The notes: a model not told the origin generated them from the sequence alone. DNA of 13,378 bases from Nitrospira sp. UBA2083 (GCA_002331625.1 DCZN01000011.1:1-13378), one strand, 5' to 3'. Shown: positions 5,790 to 13,378, counted from the stretch's first letter. Numbers and translations: made by a program.

Positions 5790-8627
5790 TCAGCTTTTCT
5801 CCCGTTCTGCAGCCCGATAGGACTCTTGGAGCAACTGGGCGACATGTTTCACCTGGACGGATTCGCCTAACCCATTCTTGAGCTGGATCATGCAAGCCGG
5901 ACAACTGGTGGCGACGACGTTCGCGCCGGTCTGCTGAATCGCGCGGGACTTTCGGTCGAAGATCTTCTGTGAAGTATCATAGTCTTTCACGACATAGGTC
6001 CCAGCTCCGCCGGCACAGCGGTCGGCATCCTGCATTTCGACGAAGTTGACCCCCGGCAATGACGACAAGACCTGCCGCGGCTCTTTTGTCACCCCTGCCG
6101 CGCGAAGATGGCACGATGAATGGTAGGTCACTCGTTGGGTCGTGGCCGTCCCCTTCGCCATCGGTGGCCGCTGCGGTGACCGAGCGACAAATTCAGAGAT
6201 ATGGACCACTTTCTTCGCCAGCTCCTCCGCTTGTTGGTGCTCGGGCCCATCGGGAAAGAGCGTGGGATAGTCTTTCAACATGAGTGTGCAAGAGGCACAG
6301 CCGGTCACAATCGTTTCATAGGGAGCGAAGGACTTGAGATTGAATCGTGCGCCGTCTCGTGCAAGGTCGACATGTCCGTAGGTTTGAATCGGCGTACCTG
6401 AACAGCGTTGCGGGGGCAAGGCTGGCTCCACACCATGTTTGTTCAAGACCTCAATCACCGCATCCCCTACGCCATCATCAAAATAGTTGGCCGCACAGCC
6501 ATGGAAATAGGCCACGGTTTGGTTTGGTGACGCTTCTGTTCCGTTGGTGGTCAGACGCGCATACCGTTCGCGTAAGTGTCGCTGAGCGAGTTTTGGCAAC
6601 ACAAGGTCATGCGGCAACCGGGCAGTTGGAGCCAATCGCTTCATCATCGGCGCCGTAATCCGTTCGAGGAGTTTTCTGAGGAACGGGCGATCCCAGATCG
6701 CTTGCGTACTCGCCAGGATGTGGAGGACCGCCTCAAAGTTCACGCCCTTCGCTTGACGCCGGAAGATCCATCCCGCCAAACGATTCGGGTGCTGGGCCCG
6801 CTTCTGAAGAATCAGGTCGGAGACGTCGACGCCGGCCGGACAGATGGTGCGACACGACTTACAGTTGAGGCAGGACTCCACCACTCGTTGTGAGTTCAGA
6901 TAGCTGTAGTCCTTCGCGGTGACGATCTCGAACCAGCCGCGGGCACTCATGTCTTCCGATTGAAAGACATCGTACACAGGGCAGACTGAGTTACATTTTG
7001 CACACGTCGCACAGGGTTTGGAGAGTCTGGTGTAGTCGATGTGATCGGTAAAGGAGGCATCGCTGATCTTGATCCCGGGATTCAACACATGGTCCGGGTC
7101 AAAGGCCTTCTTCACCTGTACGAAAAGATCGTACAGTTCATCGCCGAACATGCGCTTGACCAGCTCGGCCCGAATGCGCCCGTCACCGTGTTCGCCACAA
7201 ATGGATCCGCCGAACCGATCCAACACGGTCGAATGGACGTCCTGATAGGCCTGCACCATTTTCTCGAAGTCGCCGCGATCATTGACATCCAACAACGGGA
7301 CGATGTGCGCATTGCCGTTTCCGATATGGCCGAAGATGGCGACTGGAACATGCTGCCCTTCGAAGAATTCTTCCAGATAGCGAATCAACTCACTGATCCG
7401 CCCGGCCGGCACGACAACATCGTCGACGAAGTTGATCGGTTTCTTTCGAGGATCAAACCGGTACAGCGTCGGGTACAGCGCCTTCCTGGCTTTCCACAGC
7501 TGCTCTCTTCGTTCGACATCAAACGCGAACGTGGGTTCCGATGCCAGCGTGTAGTCTCGACAGATCGCACTCAGGGCATCAGCCCGTTCACGAAGATCAG
7601 TCTCCACGGAATCGGCGTCCAGCTCCAGCAATAGAGTGGCGGCGGCATCGGCGGGGATCCCATGCTTCTCTCGTCCGATCAAGTTGAGCGTGTTGGCATC
7701 CATCACTTCTAAGGCACTCGGCTGCAGTGCGAGGAGCTGCGGGACGGCCTCACCGACTTCGTCCAACCGCCGGAAATGAATGAGCGCGGTCAGTGTGGAC
7801 CGTGGTTTATCCACCAAGATCAGGGTCGCTTCGCTCATGACGCCGAGCGTGCCTTCGCTCCCCGCGAATAATTTGGTCAGGTCGAAGTAGCCGCTCGCCA
7901 GTCCGTCGGCGATGCCAAAGAGATTGTAACCACAACTGTTCTTGCTCACGACCGGTCGCTTGGCGGCAATGAGATCGGCATGGGCTTGCGTCAGCACCAG
8001 CACGTCACGCAACGCCGGCACCATCGTGAGCAATCGCTCAAGCGTCGGATCGTCGAGCCCATAGGAACGCGCTTCGATCCAGGACGTTGACGTGAGACAC
8101 AGTCGGAGGCTTTGAATATTGTCTTTGACCGACCCATACCGAAGCGTATGCGGGCCAGACGAATTGTTTGCAATCATGCCGCCGAGCTTACACATGTCCC
8201 CACTCGACGGATCAGGCCCGAACATCAATCCCTGCGCGCTGAGTTGCTTGTTCAACTCCGCCAGCACGATGCCGGGCTGAACTCGCGCCCATTTGCCCTC
8301 CCGATTCACTTCAAGAATCCGATTCATGCGTGAGACATCCAGGATGATCCCTGAACCGATTGCGGAACCAGTCAGATTGGTCCCGGCTGCCCGAGGCGTG
8401 AGCGGAATGCCGCGTGAGACGGCATAGGCGATCGTGGCGGCGATATCCTCTTCGGATTCCACAAGGACAACGGCCTGCGGAGGAATGCGATAGATGCTCG
8501 CGTCGACTGCATAGGCCGTGAGCGTCGGCCCATCGTCTTTCACTTTCTCAGCCCCCAGAACGGCGCGAAGATCATTCGCAACCGCCCGAGATCTCGTAGG
8601 TTGGATCAATGGTGACGAAGATGACAT
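5790..8627 (-). CDS. Fused FAD-binding and Fe-S oxidoreductase (GlcD-GlcF type, D-2-hydroxyacid oxidase)
   Basis: This 945-residue protein joins two subunits usually encoded separately. Residues about 38-270 are a PCMH-type FAD domain (PRAAGTNLTG, 78-87; NNSSGPHTLRYG, 154-165) and about 275-520 an FAD-oxidase C-terminal domain with GHIGNGNAH (433-441) and GEHGDGR (478-484). Two 4Fe-4S motifs follow, at C539/542/545/549 and C586/589/592/596 (each CxxCxxCxxxCP). Two cysteine-rich CCG-type domains then contain C711, C742, C777/C780 and C839, C871, C909/C912. The CCG motifs read CSG and CAG, each with one cysteine instead of two. Such enzymes oxidise glycolate, D-lactate or similar D-2-hydroxyacids and pass electrons to a quinone or cytochrome at the membrane. 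The substrate is not decidable here, but a divergent 2-hydroxyacid dehydrogenase gene supports this area of metabolism. ATG 8627 has only a weak ribosome binding site. Confidence 0.93.
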   Translation of the reverse strand: MSSSSPLIQPTRSRAVANDLRAVLGAEKVKDDGPTLTAYAVDASIYRIPPQAVVLVESEEDIAATIAYAVSRGIPLTPRAAGTNLTGSAIGSGIILDVSRMNRILEVNREGKWARVQPGIVLAELNKQLSAQGLMFGPDPSSGDMCKLGGMIANNSSGPHTLRYGSVKDNIQSLRLCLTSTSWIEARSYGLDDPTLERLLTMVPALRDVLVLTQAHADLIAAKRPVVSKNSCGYNLFGIADGLASGYFDLTKLFAGSEGTLGVMSEATLILVDKPRSTLTALIHFRRLDEVGEAVPQLLALQPSALEVMDANTLNLIGREKHGIPADAAATLLLELDADSVETDLRERADALSAICRDYTLASEPTFAFDVERREQLWKARKALYPTLYRFDPRKKPINFVDDVVVPAGRISELIRYLEEFFEGQHVPVAIFGHIGNGNAHIVPLLDVNDRGDFEKMVQAYQDVHSTVLDRFGGSICGEHGDGRIRAELVKRMFGDELYDLFVQVKKAFDPDHVLNPGIKISDASFTDHIDYTRLSKPCATCAKCNSVCPVYDVFQSEDMSARGWFEIVTAKDYSYLNSQRVVESCLNCKSCRTICPAGVDVSDLILQKRAQHPNRLAGWIFRRQAKGVNFEAVLHILASTQAIWDRPFLRKLLERITAPMMKRLAPTARLPHDLVLPKLAQRHLRERYARLTTNGTEASPNQTVAYFHGCAANYFDDGVGDAVIEVLNKHGVEPALPPQRCSGTPIQTYGHVDLARDGARFNLKSFAPYETIVTGCASCTLMLKDYPTLFPDGPEHQQAEELAKKVVHISEFVARSPQRPPMAKGTATTQRVTYHSSCHLRAAGVTKEPRQVLSSLPGVNFVEMQDADRCAGGAGTYVVKDYDTSQKIFDRKSRAIQQTGANVVATSCPACMIQLKNGLGESVQVKHVAQLLQESYRAAEREKS

Positions 8628-8660
8628 GATGCGTCGAGCCCCCTAGCCCATCGGTTTCGT

Positions 8661-8705
8661 GGACAGTTTCGGTCGTTGTCCTCGGACCCTGATTTCTCCT
8701 AAAAT
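8661..8705 (+). promoter_or_regulatory. Promoter of the D-2-hydroxyacid dehydrogenase with overlapping inverted repeat
   Basis: TTGTCC (8676-8681), an 18-bp spacer and TAAAAT (8700-8705) form a sigma70-like promoter. Transcription would start near 8712, only a few bases before ATG 8716, which has no Shine-Dalgarno, so the mRNA may be leaderless. GGACA (8661-8665) and TGTCC (8677-8681) form an 11-bp-spaced inverted repeat overlapping the -35, a possible operator shared with the divergent oxidase. Confidence 0.45.
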
Positions 8706-8715
8706 AATCTGCTGC

Positions 8716-9672
8716 ATGGATCGCCCCCTCTTATATATCACTCGCCTGCTACCTCAGCCAGTGCTCGACGCCATTCCTCGACACTACGACGTGCTGTTGG
8801 AACCGACAGACCACCCCCCCACGATGGAAGAGCTGCGACGAGGCTTTCATCAGGCTGATGCGGTCATCTGCACGTTGACCGATCGTATTGAGGCATCGTT
8901 GCTTTCCCATACCACTAGACTGAAAATCATCGCCAACTACGCGGTCGGCTATAACAACATCGATCTGTCCGCCACCACACAACATGGCATCATCGTCACC
9001 AATACTCCGGATGTCTTGACCGACGCTACCGCGGACCTGACATGGGCGCTGTTACTGGGCGTGTCCCGACGAGTGGCGGAAGGACATACCTGGGTCCGTA
9101 CCGGCACCTGGCCAGGATGGACGCCGACACAACTGTTGGGCGCTGCAGTCTCCGGCAAACTGCTGGGTATTATCGGAATGGGACGGATCGGTCAGGCCGT
9201 GGCGCAGCGAGCGGCGGGGTTTCGGATGCCGGTGATCTATGCAGGCCGTCATCCTGTCTCTCCCCCATCGAACCTCACATGGGACCGGCTCCCGCTCGAC
9301 ACAGTCCTCGCACAATCCGATTTTCTTTCGCTCCATGTCCCGCTGACGGATACGACGCACCATCTGATCGGTCCACGCGAGCTGGCGCGGATGAAGCCGA
9401 CTGCCTATCTGATCAACACCTCGCGGGGTCCGGTCGTTGACGAAGCTGCGTTGGTGTCGGCCCTAGCGGCGGGATCCATTGCGGGAGCGGCACTGGATGT
9501 TTACGAGCAGGAACCGCTGGTCTCCGCTGGTCTGCTCTCCCTGCCGAATGTGCTGCTGCTTCCTCACCTCGGATCAGCCACCCTGGAGACGCGCGTTCGG
9601 ATGGGACAGATCTGCCTCGACAATATTGCGGCTCTCTTCGAAGGGCGACTCGTACCGAATCGAGTCAACTAA
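8716..9672 (+). CDS. D-2-hydroxyacid dehydrogenase (glyoxylate/hydroxypyruvate reductase type)
   Basis: A 318-residue NAD(P)-dependent dehydrogenase of the D-isomer-specific 2-hydroxyacid family. It has the split substrate domain, the Rossmann motif GMGRIG (154-159) within GKLLGIIGMGRIGQ, and the catalytic triad R237 (NTSRGPVVDE), E266 (DVYEQEP) and H284 (LLPHLGSAT). NYAVGYNNIDL (74-84) is typical of the glyoxylate/hydroxypyruvate reductase (D-glycerate dehydrogenase) branch. It would reduce glyoxylate to glycolate or hydroxypyruvate to D-glycerate in the cytoplasm. The frame also has an ATG at 8659, but the family begins at MDRPLLYITR and a promoter overlaps the extra stretch, so 8716 is preferred. 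It converges on the TPR gene with a 23-bp gap and no terminator. Confidence 0.93.
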   Translation: MDRPLLYITRLLPQPVLDAIPRHYDVLLEPTDHPPTMEELRRGFHQADAVICTLTDRIEASLLSHTTRLKIIANYAVGYNNIDLSATTQHGIIVTNTPDVLTDATADLTWALLLGVSRRVAEGHTWVRTGTWPGWTPTQLLGAAVSGKLLGIIGMGRIGQAVAQRAAGFRMPVIYAGRHPVSPPSNLTWDRLPLDTVLAQSDFLSLHVPLTDTTHHLIGPRELARMKPTAYLINTSRGPVVDEAALVSALAAGSIAGAALDVYEQEPLVSAGLLSLPNVLLLPHLGSATLETRVRMGQICLDNIAALFEGRLVPNRVN

Positions 9673-9695
9673 GGTGCGAGTGGGCGTGCCGGCCC

Positions 9696-11807
9696 CTACG
9701 ATGCATACCGAAAACCGACATCGCTTCCCCCGTGCTTTCCTTTCAGAACCGCAAGCCGCTGCGGGACATCGTGGAAGGACGGAATCGACTGAAACGCACG
9801 AGCCGCCTTTTCCCACTGTTCCTCCGCTTCATAGAGGAGGCCCAATTCATAACGAATGGCTTGCCCCTTGGCCCCTTGGCACCGGGGATCAGCCAAGACC
9901 GCTTCCAGTCCTACAAGAGCCTGTGCGATGTGCTGCTCTTCTTTAAAACAGACCGCCGTCATCAATGCCGAGTCAAGATACAGCGAGTCGCTATTGATTG
10001 AGACCTGAAACTCTGCCCTGGCTTCCTCATAGAGTCCCATGTTCTTGTACGCGACACCCAATGCATAGTGCGTCTCGTAGTCAGGCGGGGGCGTCGCCGG
10101 CTCCTTCATGACCGCCTGCGGAGCAACCGTCCCGGTGGAACCGTAAGCTGGTCCTGATGACGCTGGAACAGGCCCGATCGCCTTTGCAACAGGGGGAGAG
10201 GGCGCAGAGGCTTCGGTCTTATGCGGCACGCTTGCGTGCGATACGGATGAAGCCCCCACCGACGGAGATTTCACCGGATCAGCTCGAAGTGGCTGTGTAG
10301 CCTTTGCCACCTGAGCGGAAGGATCCGGAGTCAATCGAGGCTGTGATCGCGGCGCATGGGATGCAAGATCCGATTCGATGCTGGGGTTCTGGGGCCCACT
10401 GCGTTTGGCAAACGGGTTCCCGTCGTCCGCCGCACCCGCTAGAGAAAATGTATGCTCATCCTTCATCGGGACATGTGGTTGGGTGGCTTGAGCGCCGGGC
10501 GATCCAGCCTCCAATTCTCCATCATCCAACGACACGGCCTTGGCATGCACCTCTGGTGCGTCTCCCTCAGACACATTCCGAGCAGGTGGAGGCGGTTCGC
10601 CTAGGACATTCCCTTTGATCCTTGCCGTCAATCGATTGACCAGTGCTTCATCACTGGAGAGCGCTCGCACTTTTTCAAAGAGCTCTTCATGCAAGCTCTC
10701 CATGCCGGGCTCGGGATGCTCTAACAAGAGCTCAATGGCTTTCGCATACTGCCGCGCGGCTTCTCCGCTCTCGCCTTTTTCTTCCTGTAGTTCGCCGTTG
10801 AGCTCCAGCAGGGGAACAGAATTCGGATCGGCAGATAAGAACTCCTGAATCAGGGATTCGGCCAGCGTGAGGTCATGGGCCCGTAATGCGGCCCCAGCCA
10901 AAAAGCGATATTCTCCCAGTGCCACTTGCACGTCTCCGCGTTGCAAATGTAACCGAGCCAGGAGTTGACAGACTTGAGGGTTCCCTGGTTCTCGTGTGAG
11001 CATCTGGTTCAAGATCGCCTCTGCACCGGCATACTGCTTTTCGTCGATGCGTCGAATCGCCTCAGCGAGCAGATCTACCGGCTCTGTCGATTTCTGCGTC
11101 GGTGTGGCTTTCTGTATCGATGCGGAGGCGGTCGGCTTTATGGCTTTGATTGATCCGGTTCCCCCATGCTTGAGGCTCTCGACGAATTGGGCCGCCTCGC
11201 TATTCTTGGGATCAATCTTCAGGACGGCAAGATAGGCGTCTTTTGCCTCGTCGTATCGTCCCTGCGCCGATCGTTCGCGGCCCAACTGGAGATAAACGTT
11301 GGTCGCTTCATCCTGCTGGTTTTCCTGGACACAGAGTTCGGCGACGCGTTGTTGCGCATTGAGATTCGATGGATCTTGAAGAACGATCTTCCGGTAGATT
11401 TCGAGCGCGTCTTTCCCGCGCCGTTCTTTCAGGTAATACTTTCCCAGTGTGAGATAATCCTGCACCGCACTGCTGATGAGGCCTCGCTCAACATTGAGAT
11501 CACCGAGATGGCGATAGACTTCATATCGCGTGGGATCACACTTGAGGACTTTTTTGAAGGCCGCAATGGCTTTGAGGGTCGCGCCTTCGGCTCGGAACGC
11601 CGAGGCGGCTTGCAAGAATGCGGAGGCTGCTTCTGCCGGCGCGTTCCGCTTCAACTGCAAATCGCCGATGGAATTGTGAATGCTGCCGTCGGCAGGGCTC
11701 TCGGTGGCCAGTTTTTTCCACTCACCGATCGCCGCATCAAACTGACCTCGTGACGCCAGCAGCTGAGCCTGTTGAAGAACACGACTTCGATCCAGTGGCA
11801 CGGCCAT
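9696..11807 (-). CDS. Large tetratricopeptide repeat protein
   Basis: This 703-residue protein (from ATG 11807) has three parts. About 1-215 is TPR repeats (AAIGEWKKLATESPADGSIH; KAIAAFKKVLKCDPTRYEVY; ALEIYRKIVLQDPSNLNAQQ; AKDAYLAVLKIDPKNSEAAQ). About 245-400 is a second TPR block. A low-complexity Pro/Ala/Ser linker follows (about 405-575), and about 577-690 has further repeats (YALGVAYKNMGLYEEARAEF). TPR arrays are protein-binding scaffolds. I see no signal peptide, transmembrane helix or catalytic domain, so a cytoplasmic assembly or regulatory scaffold is likely but the partner is unknown. The frame opens at 11846, but that extension lacks a ribosome binding site; GGAGG at 11809-11813 is close to ATG 11807 and better spaced for GTG 11801. 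Confidence 0.88.
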   Translation of the reverse strand: MAVPLDRSRVLQQAQLLASRGQFDAAIGEWKKLATESPADGSIHNSIGDLQLKRNAPAEAASAFLQAASAFRAEGATLKAIAAFKKVLKCDPTRYEVYRHLGDLNVERGLISSAVQDYLTLGKYYLKERRGKDALEIYRKIVLQDPSNLNAQQRVAELCVQENQQDEATNVYLQLGRERSAQGRYDEAKDAYLAVLKIDPKNSEAAQFVESLKHGGTGSIKAIKPTASASIQKATPTQKSTEPVDLLAEAIRRIDEKQYAGAEAILNQMLTREPGNPQVCQLLARLHLQRGDVQVALGEYRFLAGAALRAHDLTLAESLIQEFLSADPNSVPLLELNGELQEEKGESGEAARQYAKAIELLLEHPEPGMESLHEELFEKVRALSSDEALVNRLTARIKGNVLGEPPPPARNVSEGDAPEVHAKAVSLDDGELEAGSPGAQATQPHVPMKDEHTFSLAGAADDGNPFAKRSGPQNPSIESDLASHAPRSQPRLTPDPSAQVAKATQPLRADPVKSPSVGASSVSHASVPHKTEASAPSPPVAKAIGPVPASSGPAYGSTGTVAPQAVMKEPATPPPDYETHYALGVAYKNMGLYEEARAEFQVSINSDSLYLDSALMTAVCFKEEQHIAQALVGLEAVLADPRCQGAKGQAIRYELGLLYEAEEQWEKAARAFQSIPSFHDVPQRLAVLKGKHGGSDVGFRYAS

Positions 11808-11891
11808 CCCTCCACGAACAGAACAGCCAAACGCTAACAGGCTCACTGAATTTTGTCTAGAAATTGGCGGATTTAAACAGGAATACCTATT

Positions 11892-11937
11892 GGCAGAAGA
11901 GACCGATCCTCTGTTGGAAGGGATCAGCTCTTCTGCC
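11892..11937. other. 46-nt stem-loop between csp and TPR gene
   Basis: GGCAGAAGAG (11892-11901) pairs perfectly with CTCTTCTGCC (11928-11937). Inside, GATCC (11905-11909) pairs with GGATC (11921-11925) after a small internal loop, leaving an 11-nt apical loop. It starts 24 bp past the cold-shock stop and ends 85 bp before the TPR start on the same strand. No U-run follows, so it could be a partial terminator, an mRNA 3' stabiliser for csp, or a leader structure for the TPR gene. Confidence 0.6.
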
Positions 11938-11960
11938 GGGTGAGGCAGGACACTCAGTGA

Positions 11961-12179
11961 TTACGAGGCCGCGATGGCCGACTTGAGCACGTTGGCGGCT
12001 TGAGGCCCTTTGGCTCCTTGTACGATATCGAATTCGACGTTTTCACCCTCTTTGAGGCTCTTAAAACCGTCTCCTTGTAACGCAGAGTAATGGACGAAGA
12101 CATCTTCCCCACTATCCAATCGGATAAACCCGAATCCTTTTCGATCGTTGAACCACTTGACCGTTCCTTTTGTCTTCAC
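11961..12179 (-). CDS. csp: Cold-shock domain protein (CspA family)
   Basis: A 72-residue single cold-shock domain protein of normal family length. It shows [15 protein letters not shown] with RNP1 KGFGFI (14-19), RNP2 VFVHY (27-31) and the ending GPQAANV. These small OB-fold proteins bind single-stranded RNA and DNA and melt RNA structure in the cytoplasm. The true start is GTG 12179: AGGAGG at 12185-12190 lies five bases upstream and homology begins exactly there. The frame itself opens at 12230, but that extension covers the ribosome binding site. A 5' leader of about 150 nt is likely, as in other csp genes. Confidence 0.96.
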   Translation of the reverse strand: MKTKGTVKWFNDRKGFGFIRLDSGEDVFVHYSALQGDGFKSLKEGENVEFDIVQGAKGPQAANVLKSAIAAS

Positions 12180-12334
12180 AGACCCCTCCTTTGTTGAACA
12201 ACTACGGATGGTTACGTAGCGCCCCCGCACAGGTTATGTTTGATTCTGATACGAGAAGAATAGAACGAACAGGAAGTCGATTGGCGGTAGAGACGGGCAC
12301 CTGAAGGAGTGATGAATCGCTCACAGAACCCATC

Positions 12335-12364
12335 ATATTAAGGTACAATTCGCGCTGCATGTAA
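12335..12364 (-). promoter_or_regulatory. Candidate csp promoter
   Basis: On the minus strand TTACAT (12359-12364), an 18-bp spacer and TAATAT (12335-12340) would start transcription near 12328, giving a leader of about 149 nt before GTG 12179. An alternative is the perfect -35 TTGACA (12381-12386) with the poorer -10 TACATG (12358-12363). Either gives a long 5' UTR, as known for cold-shock mRNAs. Confidence 0.4.
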
Positions 12365-12418
12365 CATAGGGCTTTTCCTCTGTCAAGCGAATCTTTATAG
12401 ACAAGATTTTCTCCTGTG

Positions 12419-12447
12419 TTTACAAGGGAGAAGGACTCTCCTATAGT
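12419..12447 (+). promoter_or_regulatory. lptF sigma70-type promoter with inverted repeat in the spacer
   Basis: TTTACA (12419-12424), a 17-bp spacer and TATAGT (12442-12447) make a near-consensus promoter. Transcription would start near 12454, 27 nt before GTG 12481. Within the spacer, GGAGA (12427-12431) and TCTCC (12437-12441) form a 5-bp inverted repeat, a possible operator. Confidence 0.6.
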
Positions 12448-12480
12448 GTCCCCTACTTCTTCTTCCATTCTCAAAACTCT

Positions 12481-13378
12481 GTGATTTTACGAACGCTACT
12501 CGATCGCTACATTTTTACGGAGCTGCTCTCTCCGTTTGGTCTCAGCCTCGGCGCGCTCTGCTTTGTGATGCTGACCAGAGAACTCTTGCGTCTGGTTGAG
12601 CTACTCGTGTCCAAAGGCGTCGGGATCTGGGCCGTGCTCAAGGTGATTGCGATGCTGCTGCCATCCGGCCTCGTTCTGACCCTTCCGATTGCCGGTCTCA
12701 TCGCATCCATCACGGCATTTGGCCGGTTATCGTTCGATAAAGAACTGGTCGCGATGCGAGCCGCCGGCCTGAGTCTCGTTCGTCTGTCGCAACCGGTGCT
12801 CCTGTTTTCAATCTGTGTGTTCACGTTGACGGTGGTCTTGTCGCAATGGGGACAACCCTGGAGTTCGCTCAATCTGAAAAAAGTCGCGCTCAATCTCTTG
12901 AAAGATCAGCTCGCCCTCGCCCTGGAGCGCGGAACCTTCAACGAACCGATTCCGAACATGATGATCTACGTCCCGGAAGGCGAGCAGGGCGGGCCCGCTC
13001 CAGGTATCTTCATCTCTGATGAACGCCTTCCTAACGAACCGCGAGTGATCGTGGCCGAACAGTACCGCATCTTCATGGATGCGGAGCATGACCACGTCGC
13101 GCTTCAGTTGGAGAACGGCATGATTCATAGCCAACCGCATCAGGCCGATCAGTCCCAGCAGATTGCCTTCGCCAGTTATGACATCAAGATCAAATTAAGC
13201 CTCAGCAGCTACGCGGCGACGGAAGAGCGCCCGTCCTACGACCAAATCATGGCACGCCTTGCTGAAACCGATGGCAAAGATGCTGGCGCGCTTCGGCGTT
13301 TGATGGAATACTACAAAGACCTGGCCTTCCCCACCGCGTCCCTCGTATTCTGTCTTCTCGGGGTCCCGGTCGGGATCG
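12481..13378 (+). CDS. lptF: LPS export ABC transporter permease LptF (5' part, cut by window end)
   Basis: The first 299 residues of a YjgP/YjgQ-family permease run off the right edge. LptF pairs with LptG and the ATPase LptB in the inner membrane to extract lipopolysaccharide and pass it to LptC/LptA. Visible are N-terminal membrane helices (LDRYIFTELLSPFGLSLGAL; 51-80), the coupling segment FGRLSFDKELVAMRAAGLS (80-98), WGQPWSS (123-129), matching GPWSS of E. coli LptF, a periplasmic jellyroll region of about 125-245, and the next helix beginning near 281. The start is GTG 12481 since no in-frame ATG lies upstream; the short pyrimidine-rich leader has no Shine-Dalgarno. LptF rather than LptG is inferred from these motifs. 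Confidence 0.92.
   Translation, partial: MILRTLLDRYIFTELLSPFGLSLGALCFVMLTRELLRLVELLVSKGVGIWAVLKVIAMLLPSGLVLTLPIAGLIASITAFGRLSFDKELVAMRAAGLSLVRLSQPVLLFSICVFTLTVVLSQWGQPWSSLNLKKVALNLLKDQLALALERGTFNEPIPNMMIYVPEGEQGGPAPGIFISDERLPNEPRVIVAEQYRIFMDAEHDHVALQLENGMIHSQPHQADQSQQIAFASYDIKIKLSLSSYAATEERPSYDQIMARLAETDGKDAGALRRLMEYYKDLAFPTASLVFCLLGVPVGI

Larger units (their letters stand above)
12180..12480. other. Divergent control region between csp and lptF
   Basis: About 300 bp with no convincing gene and visibly AT-richer than its flanks. It contains the csp leader and promoter candidates on the minus strand and a strong lptF promoter on the plus strand. A 90-codon minus-strand open frame crosses it, but it overlaps both promoters and has no family character. 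Confidence 0.7.

Noticed and set aside
11808..11846. N-terminal extension MSLLAFGC of the TPR protein as a lipoprotein signal
   Set aside because: No basic n-region, far too short a hydrophobic stretch, a poor lipobox (AFGC), and no ribosome binding site; the downstream start fits better.
12202..12474. Minus-strand 90-codon frame upstream of csp
   Set aside because: It overlaps the lptF promoter and the csp promoter/leader, shows no domain and starts without a clear ribosome binding site.
1..13378. CRISPR array, rRNA genes or transposase
   Set aside because: No regularly spaced identical repeats, no rRNA-like stretch and no transposase motifs were seen on either strand.

Overview
The window looks like chromosomal DNA from a Gram-negative bacterium of moderately high GC. 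LptF, a lipopolysaccharide export permease, implies an outer membrane. The gene set (fused GlcD/GlcF-type oxidase, MoaD-like neighbour, long TPR protein, dense small toxin-antitoxin modules, purine-rich intergenic repeats) reminds me of Nitrospira/Nitrospirota, but that is recall; no marker gene here proves it.

Left part (1-3940) is accessory. It opens on the minus strand with an open reading frame that starts as a type I restriction HsdR subunit (nuclease domain, Walker A, DECH and TATP motifs). The frame then switches without a break, near base 632, to DUF4214-type repeats of much higher GC that run off the window edge. The same frame carries an apparent insertion between helicase motifs I and II. 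No hsdM or hsdS is visible. Next come two minus-strand toxin-antitoxin modules: MntA-HepT (nucleotidyltransferase antitoxin and HEPN RNase toxin, overlapping by ATGA) and a RelE/HigB-like toxin with its GNP-type HTH antitoxin. Near-identical 28-bp direct repeats, part of a degenerate purine-rich family, flank the second module.

Middle part (3959-9672) is metabolic. Minus-strand genes are a DctA/GltP-family symporter, a small beta-grasp (MoaD/ThiS-like) protein without a C-terminal diglycine, and a 945-residue flavin plus iron-sulfur oxidase uniting GlcD-like and GlcF-like halves. Divergent from the oxidase, across 88 bp, is an NAD(P)-dependent D-2-hydroxyacid dehydrogenase (glyoxylate/hydroxypyruvate reductase type). 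Together they suggest uptake and interconversion of 2-hydroxy- and dicarboxylic acids: the oxidase would turn a D-2-hydroxyacid such as glycolate or D-lactate into its 2-oxoacid, the dehydrogenase would run the reverse direction with NAD(P)H, and the symporter could import carboxylates.

Right part (9696-13378) is housekeeping-like: a 703-residue TPR protein and a cold-shock protein on the minus strand with a 46-nt stem-loop between them, then a divergent control region of about 300 bp, then the 5' part of lptF, cut by the window end. The best promoter in the window (TTTACA, 17-bp spacer, TATAGT) drives lptF.
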